Shown here piece by piece: positions 54,679 to 64,000 of a stretch of 64,000 nucleotides of DNA. Made by a program: the position numbers and the translations under genes. Numbering within the stretch: position 1 is the stretch's first letter; each line of letters begins with the position of its first letter. The notes beneath the pieces are model-generated. The model saw only the letters and a program-made list of their open reading frames with translations, was not told the origin of the DNA and did no database searches. Source of the DNA: Fulvia fulva (taxonomy: Eukaryota; Ascomycota; Dothideomycetes; Mycosphaerellales; Mycosphaerellaceae); assembly GCF_020509005.1 (NCBI RefSeq), contig NC_063012.1:11160001-11224000 (forward strand), written 5' to 3'.

Positions 54679-56017
54679 GCGGGTAGAGATGTGCCAACAG
54701 CCCAGCATTGCAGAAGAAGACACGGCAGCGAGAAGTACAACAAAAAACATGTGGAGATCCGCGAGGATGATGCATGTGTACTAGTCGCTGTCGTACGGGC
54801 TTCTTGGTGGCAGTGCTCCAGAGTCGTAATCGTGTGGAGATCTGAGAGGATGATGCACGAGACACTAGGGTACAGCCGCCTTGCTGGGTTGTGGAGTTGC
54901 GCTACTACACAGCTCGCTAGATGACGGAGAAAGGACTTTGCTTGGTTTGACATAGGACGCTCGGGAAGCCGTTGAGAGAGAGATTGTCAAGCAGTCTAGT
55001 TGAGAGCCGAGATGCTGCACTATCCTGCGAGCCCGCCGTACTGCTTGAACACTCTCTGAAAGTGACATTCATCGTAACTCACCTCAATCGCAATGTCACT
55101 TCTCTTCCAACCGCCACCACTTCGAATCGCTTCATGCTCAACTCCAAAACATGTCCTCTCATCTCCTCGCCCTACTCGGGACGTCGCTCGGTAAAGCAGC
55201 AGATTCCTTCGTCCACTACTTGACCAAGTCCTCATCTACGCCACGCCTACGCCACTACAGTATTCTGAAGTTAGCCAGTGCTCCCCTGCACTGGTCAGAG
55301 ATCATTTGGACCCGATAGCTTTCCATGCCGGGCTTCGTACATAGTCTGACGCATGTTCAGGTTGCGCATTCCCTCCCGATAATCTCTTAGTGTATGCTGT
55401 GTTGGAGTTCGTAGGCTGCGATTCAGCACTTCTACTGCGTCGTTGTATAGGAGTCTTTGGCACTGTGAATGCCTTGGCGCTCGACGCTCTTAGAATTTCA
55501 ACTTACGCGTGGCTGGTGGCGACGTGGGGTCATAGGACACGGGGCCAAATGTCTGACCAGGCTTTTTGAGGTTCAGGATCTGGTGCTGGAGCAATCTCTT
55601 TGCATCTGACCCAAGATCTGAATCTGTCTTTGCCGGACTGGGCACTTGCTGAATCTTTTCATGTTGTACGGCATGCTCAAGCTTGACAACATCCTTCACC
55701 GTGCATGAAAAGCAGCTGATACTTCGTGTTGTTGGACTGCCGTTCTGGTTTTGTGATGTAAGATAGTGATGATGGAAAAGGAAGTCGTGAAAGGAAGTCT
55801 TTGGCCTCGTCTCGGGGCTTCTTGGCCTCGTCTCGGGGCTTCTTGGCCGCGCTTTCCACCTTTCGCTTCTCCACGCAACTCGTCCTCCTCTTCCTGGCGC
55901 GACCAAATGCCGACATCCGCCTACGCACGTCTCAAGGCTGGATTGTTGTCAACTCAATGATGATGGAAGTAATGGCCTCAATGGTATATCTAGCCAAGCA
56001 CGCGCCTTTGGTCTCAA
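54679..56017. other. Intergenic stretch with a weak minus-strand frame
   Basis: 3' region of the coiled-coil gene and promoter of the Zn2Cys6 regulator. Minus-strand frames 55677-55928 and 55490-55906 overlap a 21-bp tandem repeat and may be exons of a small gene (ending KKPGQTFGPVSYDPTSPPATRKLKF-like), but no start or splice site was convincing. Confidence 0.4.
55800..55851. repeat. 21-bp tandem repeat
   Basis: Two and a half copies of TTGGCCTCGTCTCGGGGCTTC. Read on the minus strand it would encode KKPRDEA repeats. Confidence 0.85.
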
Positions 56018-57868
56018 ATGGATCAGCCGGCTGAGGAGGCATCACCTCCCGCGAAGAAGCGACGGATCCCGAAGGCATGTTCAGCATGTCGCCGTTCGAA
56101 GCTCCGGTGCGACGAGAACCGGCCATGCAGTCGATGTGTGAGTACTGGGGTCGATTGTGTGTACATCGAAAGGCCCAAGGATCCAATTGCTGAACGATTC
56201 GAAAGGCTTGAGAGCACGATTTCCTACCTTCAAGGACGATTGGACTCTGCTCATGGACAGACATCGCCAGCGGCCAGTTACGTTTCTGGCCCATCTCAAG
56301 CAGACACGGCTCCGACACAGCAGCGCTCGAGCTTCTCGGTACCTGGCACGTTTACAGGCCTGTCGAGCTTCGCCATCAGGCACCCGCCGACGCTGGACCT
56401 TGTTGCAGCCGGCGTAGTGTCTGTGCAAGATGCCAGGTACTGGTTTGAGACCTTCTTTCTAGGGTGTGATCGCTTCATCCCGGCGTTCGATCCTGCCTTC
56501 GACACTTACGACAGCGTCAGGACACGGTCAAATGTTTTGTTCGACGCGATAGTTACTTACGGCTGCCGAGCAGCCACGGGTGTTCTATCGAAGCAGTATC
56601 AAGCATTATCGAGTCTCCTGCGACGGCGTACGTCTGATCTTGTCCTGCTCATGTCACAGGTCTCGCATGCCATGCCACGAATGGAGGACATACAGGCTCT
56701 TCTAGTGATTGCTTCGTTCTCTGAGAGTGGTGCAGTCTTGTCGGACGTTGCTTTGAAAGCTGCGGTGAATGCGGGACTTCCGGATCGCCTGGACGACCTC
56801 TTTGCGATGACAATCGCCAATAATCAGGACAGAGCGGGCGACATCGCCATGCTATTTCGGCAAGCTAGAGTCTGGTTTGCAGTGTTTGTCCTCGACCAAA
56901 TACTGTCGCTCGACGGCGGTAAGCCACCAAGTGTCTATATACGGTCGTCGCCGCGCCGTATACGCGCCTTGATCAGTCACAGCCAACGGACGACAACAGA
57001 TCTGCGCCTTTTTGCACAAGTCGAGCTGAACGCCATTCGGTCCTCTTTCTATAGCAGCGTCGCGAGCGGCTCGCCAGGAGCTACTGACCAAGTCCAAATC
57101 TCGCAAACAATGGCTGGCTCCTTGCTCGACCTCAGGATGTGGCTTTCCGAGTGGCACGCCATCGAGCTCAACGACACCACCATGACTACAGAGCATCCGG
57201 TCATGCTACTGAACCTCCAGATACAGCATGCGTGGGCTGTCCTCACTCTACATCTTCCAGCTTTGACAGCTTCTGGCGTGGAGAACATAGCGTTCATGAC
57301 AGACGCCCAACGCAATATTGCAGTCGCGGCCAAAGCTGCTTCGGAACACCACCTGCAACTGCTGCTGACCAATGTAGAGATGCCAGGAAATGTTTCCACG
57401 AAGCCGTATGTGGCGAACCTCAAGTATGCTATGGAGTTTGTCTGGGCTAAGAATGCCTTCAGTGTGCTCATTGTCCTCAGGCTTGGAATACTGCTTGGTG
57501 ACCACATCGACACGCTGGCACTACGACTGTCGGAAGCTCGCGCCTTTCTAGCAGAACTGGACAAAGCTGGCATGGGCACGAACATCAGTTATATACGGAT
57601 CCTTTTGCAAACAGTGGAGAAGTGCGAGGTGAGTTTGCACAGCGCGCCTACTACTGGATGGATATACTTTGCTGACCACATTCAGCGCGCCATTCGACGC
57701 TGTGCACGACACGGCCAGGCACGCGAATCGACAGAGTCTAGCGACATAGACTTTCAGAGCTTCGTGCCCAAGGAGTTCACCCTCGAGTGGGACTTCCCAG
57801 GCTTGAATCTCTGCTACATTCCGTTCGACTGGCAAGATCTGTTTCTCGACTTCGGTGCTACTGCTTGA
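56018..57868 (+). CDS. Zn2Cys6 transcription factor
   Basis: Predicted join(56018..57628, 57686..57868), 597 residues. N-terminal binuclear zinc cluster with six Cys at 21, 24, 31, 37, 40 and 47 (CX2CX6CX5CX2CX6C), preceded by KKRRIPK, then a linker with FERLESTISYLQGRLD that may form a dimerising coiled coil, then a fungal-specific transcription factor domain with FFLGCDRFIPAFDPAFD and YGCRAATG. Nuclear activator or repressor. The 57-nt intron 57629-57685 (GTGAGT donor, GCTGAC branch, TTCAG acceptor) is a multiple of three without a stop, so an unspliced message adds 19 residues instead of truncating. It neighbours a transporter and a GH31 enzyme and is a plausible local regulator; that is inference from position. 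Confidence 0.9.
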   Translation: MDQPAEEASPPAKKRRIPKACSACRRSKLRCDENRPCSRCVSTGVDCVYIERPKDPIAERFERLESTISYLQGRLDSAHGQTSPAASYVSGPSQADTAPTQQRSSFSVPGTFTGLSSFAIRHPPTLDLVAAGVVSVQDARYWFETFFLGCDRFIPAFDPAFDTYDSVRTRSNVLFDAIVTYGCRAATGVLSKQYQALSSLLRRRTSDLVLLMSQVSHAMPRMEDIQALLVIASFSESGAVLSDVALKAAVNAGLPDRLDDLFAMTIANNQDRAGDIAMLFRQARVWFAVFVLDQILSLDGGKPPSVYIRSSPRRIRALISHSQRTTTDLRLFAQVELNAIRSSFYSSVASGSPGATDQVQISQTMAGSLLDLRMWLSEWHAIELNDTTMTTEHPVMLLNLQIQHAWAVLTLHLPALTASGVENIAFMTDAQRNIAVAAKAASEHHLQLLLTNVEMPGNVSTKPYVANLKYAMEFVWAKNAFSVLIVLRLGILLGDHIDTLALRLSEARAFLAELDKAGMGTNISYIRILLQTVEKCEVSLHSAPTTGWIYFADHIQRAIRRCARHGQARESTESSDIDFQSFVPKEFTLEWDFPGLNLCYIPFDWQDLFLDFGATA

Positions 57869-57899
57869 GCTACGTGCTGTCGCCAGGGCTATGCGGACA

Positions 57900-59583
57900 C
57901 TAATATACATAGATAAAATCCTCATTCTTGAGGTCCGTCATGTCATCGAAGGCTTTGTCGCCGACACCAGCGCCCTGAACATCGTTTACAATTTCTCCCT
58001 TGGACTGCAGAGCATACTTGCTTTCCATTGACAGGTCTACAACGTTCGCGGACTTGCCGACACGCTCTCTGGCCTTTGCATGTCTCATGTTAAGAAATCG
58101 AATCCAGCCGACACCGACGGCAACGAGGATGATGATCAGGATGAACATTGCAAGGTTGCTCACAAGACCATCGGTGTACCTGGGTCTCTGGTCCATGCGG
58201 TAGAGGTTAGGACCAAGAATGTTTCCTGCCGAGGCGCCAATAAAGAGTATGCCGGTGGTGACCTTTCTTTTCGTGTCACCACCAGTATTCTGGCCAGACC
58301 AGCTGTAGATCAAAGGAGAGATCGCGGGATACACACTGGTGATATAGTACGCGAATAGAAGCACGCCTCGGTTGCCTGGTGTATGCTCGATCTTCAGCAG
58401 CAACGATACGCCAATGATAGGAGGTATGCACAAGACAGCCAGGATTGGTGACTTCGCCCTCCAGCGAGTCGCAGCCCAGGCGCCGCCCAGGGTGGCAACC
58501 AACTGCACTGCTCCGAACGGCATGTTGAAGAGGATTGTCGTGAAAGGGTCAAAGCCGAAAGATTGGACTATCAGAGGGCCGAAAGTGGTGATGCCACCAC
58601 TCGGTATGGAAACAGCCGTCAGCATGGCGAACCAGATCCAGGTCTTTGGATCGAGGACGCACTCTTTGACGTGGTCCCAACGCCATACGCCAGATGACAC
58701 ACCCATCTGGTTCATTCGTAATCGTTCTACGGCCATAAGTTTGTCATCGCCCTTCAGGAAGCGGGCTGTCATTGGCGAGTCTGGCAGGAACAAGAAGACG
58801 ACGACCGAGAAGGCCACAGTGAGCAGTCCACAGAACAGAAAGATGATCTGGAACGGTCGTAGCGTGTCCGACTTAATCTTGGCCAGGCCGTAGCTCAAGA
58901 GACTGCCAAAATGCTCTTTGTCAGTGAAAATAACCACCGAGACATGGCGAGAAACGTACGATATTGACGATGCCCAACATTGAGTACCAAGCTGCGTTGC
59001 GATTCGTCTGCTCACTCCTTCGATATCACATCTGGACAAGGGCGATGAAGGTTGGAGCGACAGACGCTTCGAACGATCCAAGGATAAATCGCGATGCCAT
59101 CAAACCGCCGAAGTTCTTCGAGGCCGTCATACCGCATAGAGTCGCACCCCAACAGAACACCATCGCAGCGCAGAACTTCGCAAGAGGTAGCTTGACCAAG
59201 AAGTATGCAATGACCGGTTGCCATATCAATTGTGCGACGTAGACGATCGCGCCGGACCAGCTGTACTCCTGGCCTACCAGGTTCAGATCTTGAACGATGC
59301 CGAAGACTGAAGCATACGACAGCGCTGTCTTATCTGAAGACTGGAGGTAGTAGATTGCAAGGATAATGGGCAGGATGTGCCAATCGATCGTTCGCAGGAT
59401 CCGTTTGTTCTCCTCTGGTGTTACAACGACGGAGTGTCCGGCTGCTTGCAGAAGTTGCGCTGCCTTGTCTTTTCTAGCAACATTGGTGTCAATCGCCTCG
59501 ATAGTCTCGGCGTGGATGTCGTGAGGCTTGTATGTTCCGTGCGCGACCATCTCGACATCGGTCTCATCTCTGATATGAGCCAT
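57900..59583 (-). pseudogene. Dal5-like MFS transporter (anion:cation symporter family), disrupted
   Basis: Minus strand from ATG 59583 (frame opens at a TTG at 59604). Family blocks are intact: NKRILRTIDWHILPIILAIYY, LQSSDKTALSYASVFGI, ASRFILGSFEASVAPTF, FGFDPFTTILFNMPFGAVQL, YPAISPLIYSWSGQNTGGDT and GNILGPNLYR. This family imports small organic anions such as allantoate or nicotinate. Two defects: TGA at 59026-59028 right after ALVQM, where the family has Trp (TGG to TGA), followed by the expected YRRSEQTNRNAAWYSMLGIVNI; and an intron (58903-58959; GTACGT donor, CTGAC branch, GGCAG acceptor) whose canonical splicing shifts the frame, while only a GAG acceptor at 58914 would keep it. Probably a pseudogene or assembly error. 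Confidence 0.8.
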
Positions 59584-60267
59584 GATGGGCTTTGTTTCTT
59601 CCAACCAAATGGGATGATGGCGGAGTGTTCGCAGCAGGACTAAAGCGAACCAAACGAAGCAGCCGGACAGACAACGGTATGTCTATATCAGCACACCGAT
59701 CCATGCCAATGCTCCACCATCCCCAGATACATCGCACGATACCCCGTGGAGAGCATGTGGTAGTAGCCGATCAATTGTCCCTTCCCCACCTTAAGCGACC
59801 ACTTTCTCGGAGATGTGACCCTTGAACACCGAAGGATCCTGCCAATGCTCGGTTCTTGGCCCACTCGGAAGCTCCTCAGCAGAGCGGAAAGCCTATAAGG
59901 GCAACCAACCGATCATGCCTTCTTTCCTGCGTAGCGTCGCATTTCGGCTGGAAAGACTGATGATAGATCACTTGGCTGTAGAGCGGCAATTGCAGGTACT
60001 TGGGATGCTGTATCAATCCTGGACCTCAACGGGATATCGTCGTCCGATGATGTGTCGATCTGGTCCATATGCCCTATCGAGAAGTTTCTCAACACGCGAG
60101 TGAGCAGGAGCTCTCCATTGGCTCCACCAAAGTCCACCTAGCTTGAAGCGTTTGGTCTCACCACCACATTGAAGAAGCATAACTAGAGGTCGCTTCTCTT
60201 GCAACATTGGACTCTCGAAACTCGAGAAGAGTCTAATACGACTAACATCGTCAACACGGTCGTCGAG
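59584..60267. other. Divergent promoter region of transporter and GH31 genes
   Basis: Separates the minus-strand transporter from the plus-strand glycosidase. Frames 59592-59825 and 59822-60103 are unrecognised. Likely shared regulatory region. Confidence 0.5.
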
Positions 60268-62826
60268 ATGCCACAGCAAGAGTTCATACCCAAGTCGTAT
60301 AGCTTGGAGCATGGACCTACATCGACTTCATCATCAGTCCATCTACGAAGCAACGAGAGGAACCAAGCAGTAGACTTCACCTTTGAGGCTATACGACCAG
60401 GTCTGTTCCGGACGACGTTCACTTCAGATACACATCCACTTCCACCCTTCCCAAGTGCGGCAAGACCGAAAGCTCATGCTACCACTTACGCCACGACCAA
60501 GTCTGGCGCGAATTCCAAGACTTTCACATACAATGATATTGAGGCAACAGTAGACTGGAGTGGCGTGCCTATCGTCTCTGTGGGATTCGCAGGCCAGCAG
60601 CCACTGCACACAGATTTGCCCAACCGCTCCTACGTTCTGGATGGGAGTGGTGTTGCTCACTATACCCGCTACTTTGGAGGCAGTCTTCATGTTGGGCTTG
60701 GGGAGAAGGCAGCTCCAATGGATCTGTCGAATCGGCACTTTACCTTATCGGCGACGGACTCGTTCGGCTATGATGTGCATCGAACTGATCCAATGTACAA
60801 GCACATTCCACTTCTCATTCGCGCAGGACCAGAAGGCGTGGTTGCGACTTTCTCGGCGTCTCACTCACGAGGACATTACTCTGTTGGCTCGGAGATGGAC
60901 GGTATGTGGGGATTCTTCAAGGTGTATCGCCAGGACCATGGCGGATTGGAGCAGTACATTCTCATTGGCAAGACGCTCCAAGAAGTGATCACCATCTACG
61001 CAGACCTCGTTGGCTACCCGCTCCTAGTACCAAGATGGGCTTTCGGCTACCTTGGAGGTGGCATGAAATACTCCATGCTCGACGAGCCGCGTGCGAGCGA
61101 CGCACTGCTGGAGTGGGCGAGCAAGCTCGAGAAGCACGACATCCCGTGTTCAGGCTTTCAGATGTCGTCGGGCTATACTGTTGCTGAAACGGAGCCAAAG
61201 ACGAGGAATGTCTTTACCTGGAACAGACATCGTTTTCCCGATCCGAAGAGCTTCTGCGATGCGTTCCATGCAAAGGGAATCAGGTTGATTGCAAACATCA
61301 AGCCTTATATCCTGGGCAGCCACCCGGAATATGAGAAGCTTGTCAAAGCCGGAGCTTTGTTCAAGGACCTGAATACAGGCGGCTCGGGTATTGCTCGATT
61401 GTGGAGTGCTGGTGGTGGTGAGAGTGGTGAAGGTGGTCACATTGACTTTACATCAAAGGCTGGCTACGACTTCTGGTATAACGGCGTGAAGGAGTTGCGG
61501 CAAATCGGCATGGACTGCATGTGGAATGACAACAACGAGTACGTCGTGCCGGACGACACATGGCAGCTCTCCTTGGACCAGGAAAGTGTGAAGGACATCA
61601 AAGAGCCGCGTAGCGACCTTGGTCTATGGGGTCGTGCAATGCACACGGAACTCCATGGCAAAGCTTCGCATGATGCTCTGCTAGAGGTCCGGCCAGATGA
61701 GAGACCTTTCGTACTGACGCGGAGCGCCACCGCTGGCACAATGAAGTACTCCTGCAGCTCTTGGTCCGGCGACAACATCACGAGTTGGGACGGCATGCGT
61801 GGGGCCAATGCACTTTCGTTGACTGCTGGCATGTGCTTGATGCAGTGTTACGGCCACGATATCGGTGGATTCGAAGGACCTCAGCCCACGCCTGAACTCC
61901 TACTCCGCTGGATCCAGCTTGGGATTCACAGCCCTCGCTTCGCTATCAATTGCTACAAGACTGGTGATGATAATCTTGTGGGAGATGTCATCGAGCCGTG
62001 GATGTATCCCGAGATCATTCCCGAAGTGCGGAAAGCTATCCGACGATTGTACGAGCTGATCCCATACCGATACAGCTTGATGCTACAGAGCCATCTCACG
62101 GCTATGCCGCCTCAGCGCTGGGTCGGTTGGGGCTACGAGTCGGACCCAGAAGTCTGGACGAGCAGAGTACTCAAGGACGGCGAGCAGCAGTACTGGCTTG
62201 GCGATAGCTTGCTGGTTGGTGGCGTCTACGCACCTGGAGCCACCGAAGGCAAGATCTATGCACCCAAGCGCAGCGCTTCAGACCCCGGCTTTCTCAACCT
62301 CAGTGCGCCGTACCAATATCTTCCAGCAGGACAGTGGCATGCCATTGCCTCGCCTTGGAAGAACAGCATACCGCTCCTTGCGAAGATTGGTGGTGCGATA
62401 CCTGTTGGTAAGAACAAGCAAGTGGTGGCTTCTGGGGATAAAATCAATGAGGCGAAGCTTCCTGCTGATGACTGGCGTGGCCTTGAGATCTTCCCTGCGC
62501 CGGAGCATTTGGCGGATGGGACTGTGTTCAGCAATATCTGGCTCGAGGATGATGGCATCTCGCCACCTCCGGCTCGGATTGCGAAGTTCACCCTCAGCTA
62601 CGCAGCCTCCGCTACCGAGGTCCGAGTGAGCTTCGAGATAGAGACTGGCGTTTTCCTCCCGCCATGGGTTGAGAACGGTCTGACGATCATCCTGCCGGTT
62701 GGAGACTCAAGACCGGTCATAAGCAGCAACGGCCGCGCCATCATCGAAGCCCGCCGACAAGACGAGACAGGTCGTCGCCGCTACCACATTCTTGGCGAGG
62801 ACCAAAGCATCAAAGGCAGATTGTAA
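60268..62826 (+). CDS. Glycoside hydrolase family 31 (alpha-glucosidase/alpha-xylosidase type)
   Basis: Single exon, 852 residues from ATG 60268 (frame open to 60199 only via TTG). GH31 enzyme acting on alpha-linked glucose or xylose. The catalytic nucleophile is Asp421 in CMWNDNNEY (consensus WxDMNE); the acid/base is Asp502 in SSWSGDNITSWDGM. Other family blocks: WAFGYLGGGMKYS, GFQMSSGYT, RLIANIKPY, GHDIGGFEGP, RWIQLGIHSPRF and RRLYELIPYRYSL. There is an N-terminal beta domain and a C-terminal beta domain. No signal peptide is visible, so it is probably cytosolic, acting on imported oligosaccharides or intracellular glucans. Next to a divergent MFS transporter and a Zn2Cys6 regulator. Confidence 0.93.
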   Translation: MPQQEFIPKSYSLEHGPTSTSSSVHLRSNERNQAVDFTFEAIRPGLFRTTFTSDTHPLPPFPSAARPKAHATTYATTKSGANSKTFTYNDIEATVDWSGVPIVSVGFAGQQPLHTDLPNRSYVLDGSGVAHYTRYFGGSLHVGLGEKAAPMDLSNRHFTLSATDSFGYDVHRTDPMYKHIPLLIRAGPEGVVATFSASHSRGHYSVGSEMDGMWGFFKVYRQDHGGLEQYILIGKTLQEVITIYADLVGYPLLVPRWAFGYLGGGMKYSMLDEPRASDALLEWASKLEKHDIPCSGFQMSSGYTVAETEPKTRNVFTWNRHRFPDPKSFCDAFHAKGIRLIANIKPYILGSHPEYEKLVKAGALFKDLNTGGSGIARLWSAGGGESGEGGHIDFTSKAGYDFWYNGVKELRQIGMDCMWNDNNEYVVPDDTWQLSLDQESVKDIKEPRSDLGLWGRAMHTELHGKASHDALLEVRPDERPFVLTRSATAGTMKYSCSSWSGDNITSWDGMRGANALSLTAGMCLMQCYGHDIGGFEGPQPTPELLLRWIQLGIHSPRFAINCYKTGDDNLVGDVIEPWMYPEIIPEVRKAIRRLYELIPYRYSLMLQSHLTAMPPQRWVGWGYESDPEVWTSRVLKDGEQQYWLGDSLLVGGVYAPGATEGKIYAPKRSASDPGFLNLSAPYQYLPAGQWHAIASPWKNSIPLLAKIGGAIPVGKNKQVVASGDKINEAKLPADDWRGLEIFPAPEHLADGTVFSNIWLEDDGISPPPARIAKFTLSYAASATEVRVSFEIETGVFLPPWVENGLTIILPVGDSRPVISSNGRAIIEARRQDETGRRRYHILGEDQSIKGRL

Positions 62827-63585
62827 ACCTGAAAACCCGGGCATCCGATAAATTCAGGTCTTCACATGCAGCGCGGCCGCTCCCGTACTAGCCTATATAT
62901 ACATGTTCAAGATGAAGCTTACCAATCAAGTAAACAGTCTGAATTGTTGGCATAACCCGCAGTGAACGCTCTGCGCAAACAAGACCATAGCGACAAAATC
63001 TCCCGCCATAAGCATAGGAGATTAGGTTATCCAGTATTTCAGCAGCTTGTCATTACAAGTTGATGTTTCTTGACCCCATCTGATTCGGTTCAGGTGGGGT
63101 TTCTTTTGCTGTTCTGGGGTTGGGAGGTCGAGTCCTGGGTTGGAGGCAGCTTTTTGCTATCGTGATAATGGACATATGACGAGACGCTATTCACGAGAGT
63201 GCAAGCTTTTTGCATCCGTACCTCGAGACCTCAGGTGGGATCTCTTTGCGCCTTGCTGTAACTCTGAAGACTCATGTTCGTGCAGCATGGTCGGCGCTGT
63301 GGCTGATATCAGGCATCAGATTTTCTTTCAGCATTACCGGAGCTGTCGAGTATAGATAGTGCGAAGTGCGACGTTCGCTGCTGTGACATTATGAGCTTTG
63401 CTCGAGATGAACGCCTCGAGGAAACTTTCTCTTTCACATGCCGCGCAAGGACCCCACCGCCGTTCCTCCTTCTCGTGCGTCCGCTACTGGTGATACACTT
63501 CTACAAAAAGCACCTCCAGACCTTCCCTGCAACACCAACATCTAGGACCCGACCACCCGCCTCATCACAACAAGACACCACCACC
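62827..63585. other. Intergenic stretch
   Basis: 3' region of the glycosidase and promoter of the last gene. The last gene's frame stays open back to 63391 but that part is Arg/Pro rich without a clear domain and is treated as leader. Frame 63140-63355 is unrecognised. Confidence 0.5.
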
Positions 63586-63964
63586 ATGATGGCAAACCCA
63601 AACACCATCATCATCACCTCCGACGAAGTCCTCAACCTCCACGGCATCCCGCAGAACTGCAAGACCATCCGCAACGCTACCACCACCACCATCACCTGCC
63701 CCAGCCCCATCAACTCCTTCAACATCTTCACCCACGCCCACACCAAGGACCCACCCGCCACCACCTCACACCCCCTGGTACGTCAACTGTGCACTCGACC
63801 TCTCCACCCTCCTCCTACTTCATAACCTACTAACAGAAACGCACCAGACCCTCGACTCCTCCACCTTACTCTCTGGGATGCTAGTCGGCCTGCTTGTCAT
63901 CTTCGGCATCGCAGATCTCGCGCGGCGCGTTCAGGAGTTCGTCGAGAAGGACGATGACGATTAG
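63586..63964 (+). CDS. Small single-pass membrane protein of unknown function (102 aa)
   Basis: Predicted join(63586..63777, 63848..63964), 102 residues. The 70-nt intron has a GTACGT donor, a perfect CTACTAAC branch and a CACCAG acceptor, phase 0. ATG ATG at 63586/63589 lies in CACCATGATGG. N-terminal half is Thr/Asn rich with two Cys (NCKTIRNA, TCPSP). The second exon encodes a hydrophobic segment LLSGMLVGLLVIFGIADLA, an amphipathic RRVQEFVEK and a final DDDD, then TAG. It could be a small tail-region membrane protein of an organelle; no family recognised. Confidence 0.65.
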
Positions 63965-64000
63965 TTACAATAGATCTGGCGAGGAGTAGTCGCATAAGCG

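Overview
The window is nuclear DNA of a filamentous ascomycete, most likely a Dothideomycete. The evidence is short GT-AG introns (50-90 nt) with CTAAC/CTGAC branch sites, typical fungal families (ENA sodium ATPase, DUF7704, Zn2Cys6 regulator, forkhead/FHA factor, glycogenin) and a transposon block with an extreme CpA-to-TpA repeat-induced point mutation (RIP) pattern. Species cannot be named from sequence alone.

Layout. 1-1314: 5' end of a Ty3/gypsy element on the minus strand with an undamaged Gag frame running off the left edge. 1315-13320: about 12 kb of heavily RIPed nested retrotransposons: a plus-strand Ty1/copia 3' fragment, a minus-strand Ty1/copia with one clear LTR, a minus-strand Tad1-like LINE, and a second LTR copy. 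13330-14850: tRNA-like hairpins, no clear gene. 14850-25400: an MFS transporter, two PHD-finger proteins around a small gene with an upstream ORF, a small charged protein, a purine nucleoside permease with a frameshift, a small mitochondrial-type protein and a putative transcription regulator. 28048-31245: ENA-type P-type ATPase. 31246-34131: no convincing gene, one MITE candidate. 34132-34742: DUF7704 membrane protein. 35744-38806: F-box/WD40 protein interrupted by one in-frame TAG. 40016-42618: forkhead/FHA transcription factor. 43912-46781: glycogenin (six exons). 48069-54678: two large membrane-anchored coiled-coil proteins, one with nucleoporin-like FG repeats and three small cysteine modules. 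56018-62826: Zn2Cys6 regulator, Dal5-like transporter (apparently broken) and GH31 glycosidase, a plausible small catabolic cluster. 63586-63964: a 102-residue single-pass membrane protein.

The recurrent theme is gene damage or unusual decoding close to otherwise good genes: two in-frame TAGs and one TGA where continuation of the frame is clear, one frameshift in the permease, and one frame change in the FG/coiled-coil gene that may be an intron. All three stops can be derived by one C-to-T (or G-to-A) change, so RIP leakage, nonsense polymorphism, readthrough and assembly error must be separated by reads and RNA. Several exon structures here are my own splice predictions from consensus sites and frame; they are not transcript-supported.
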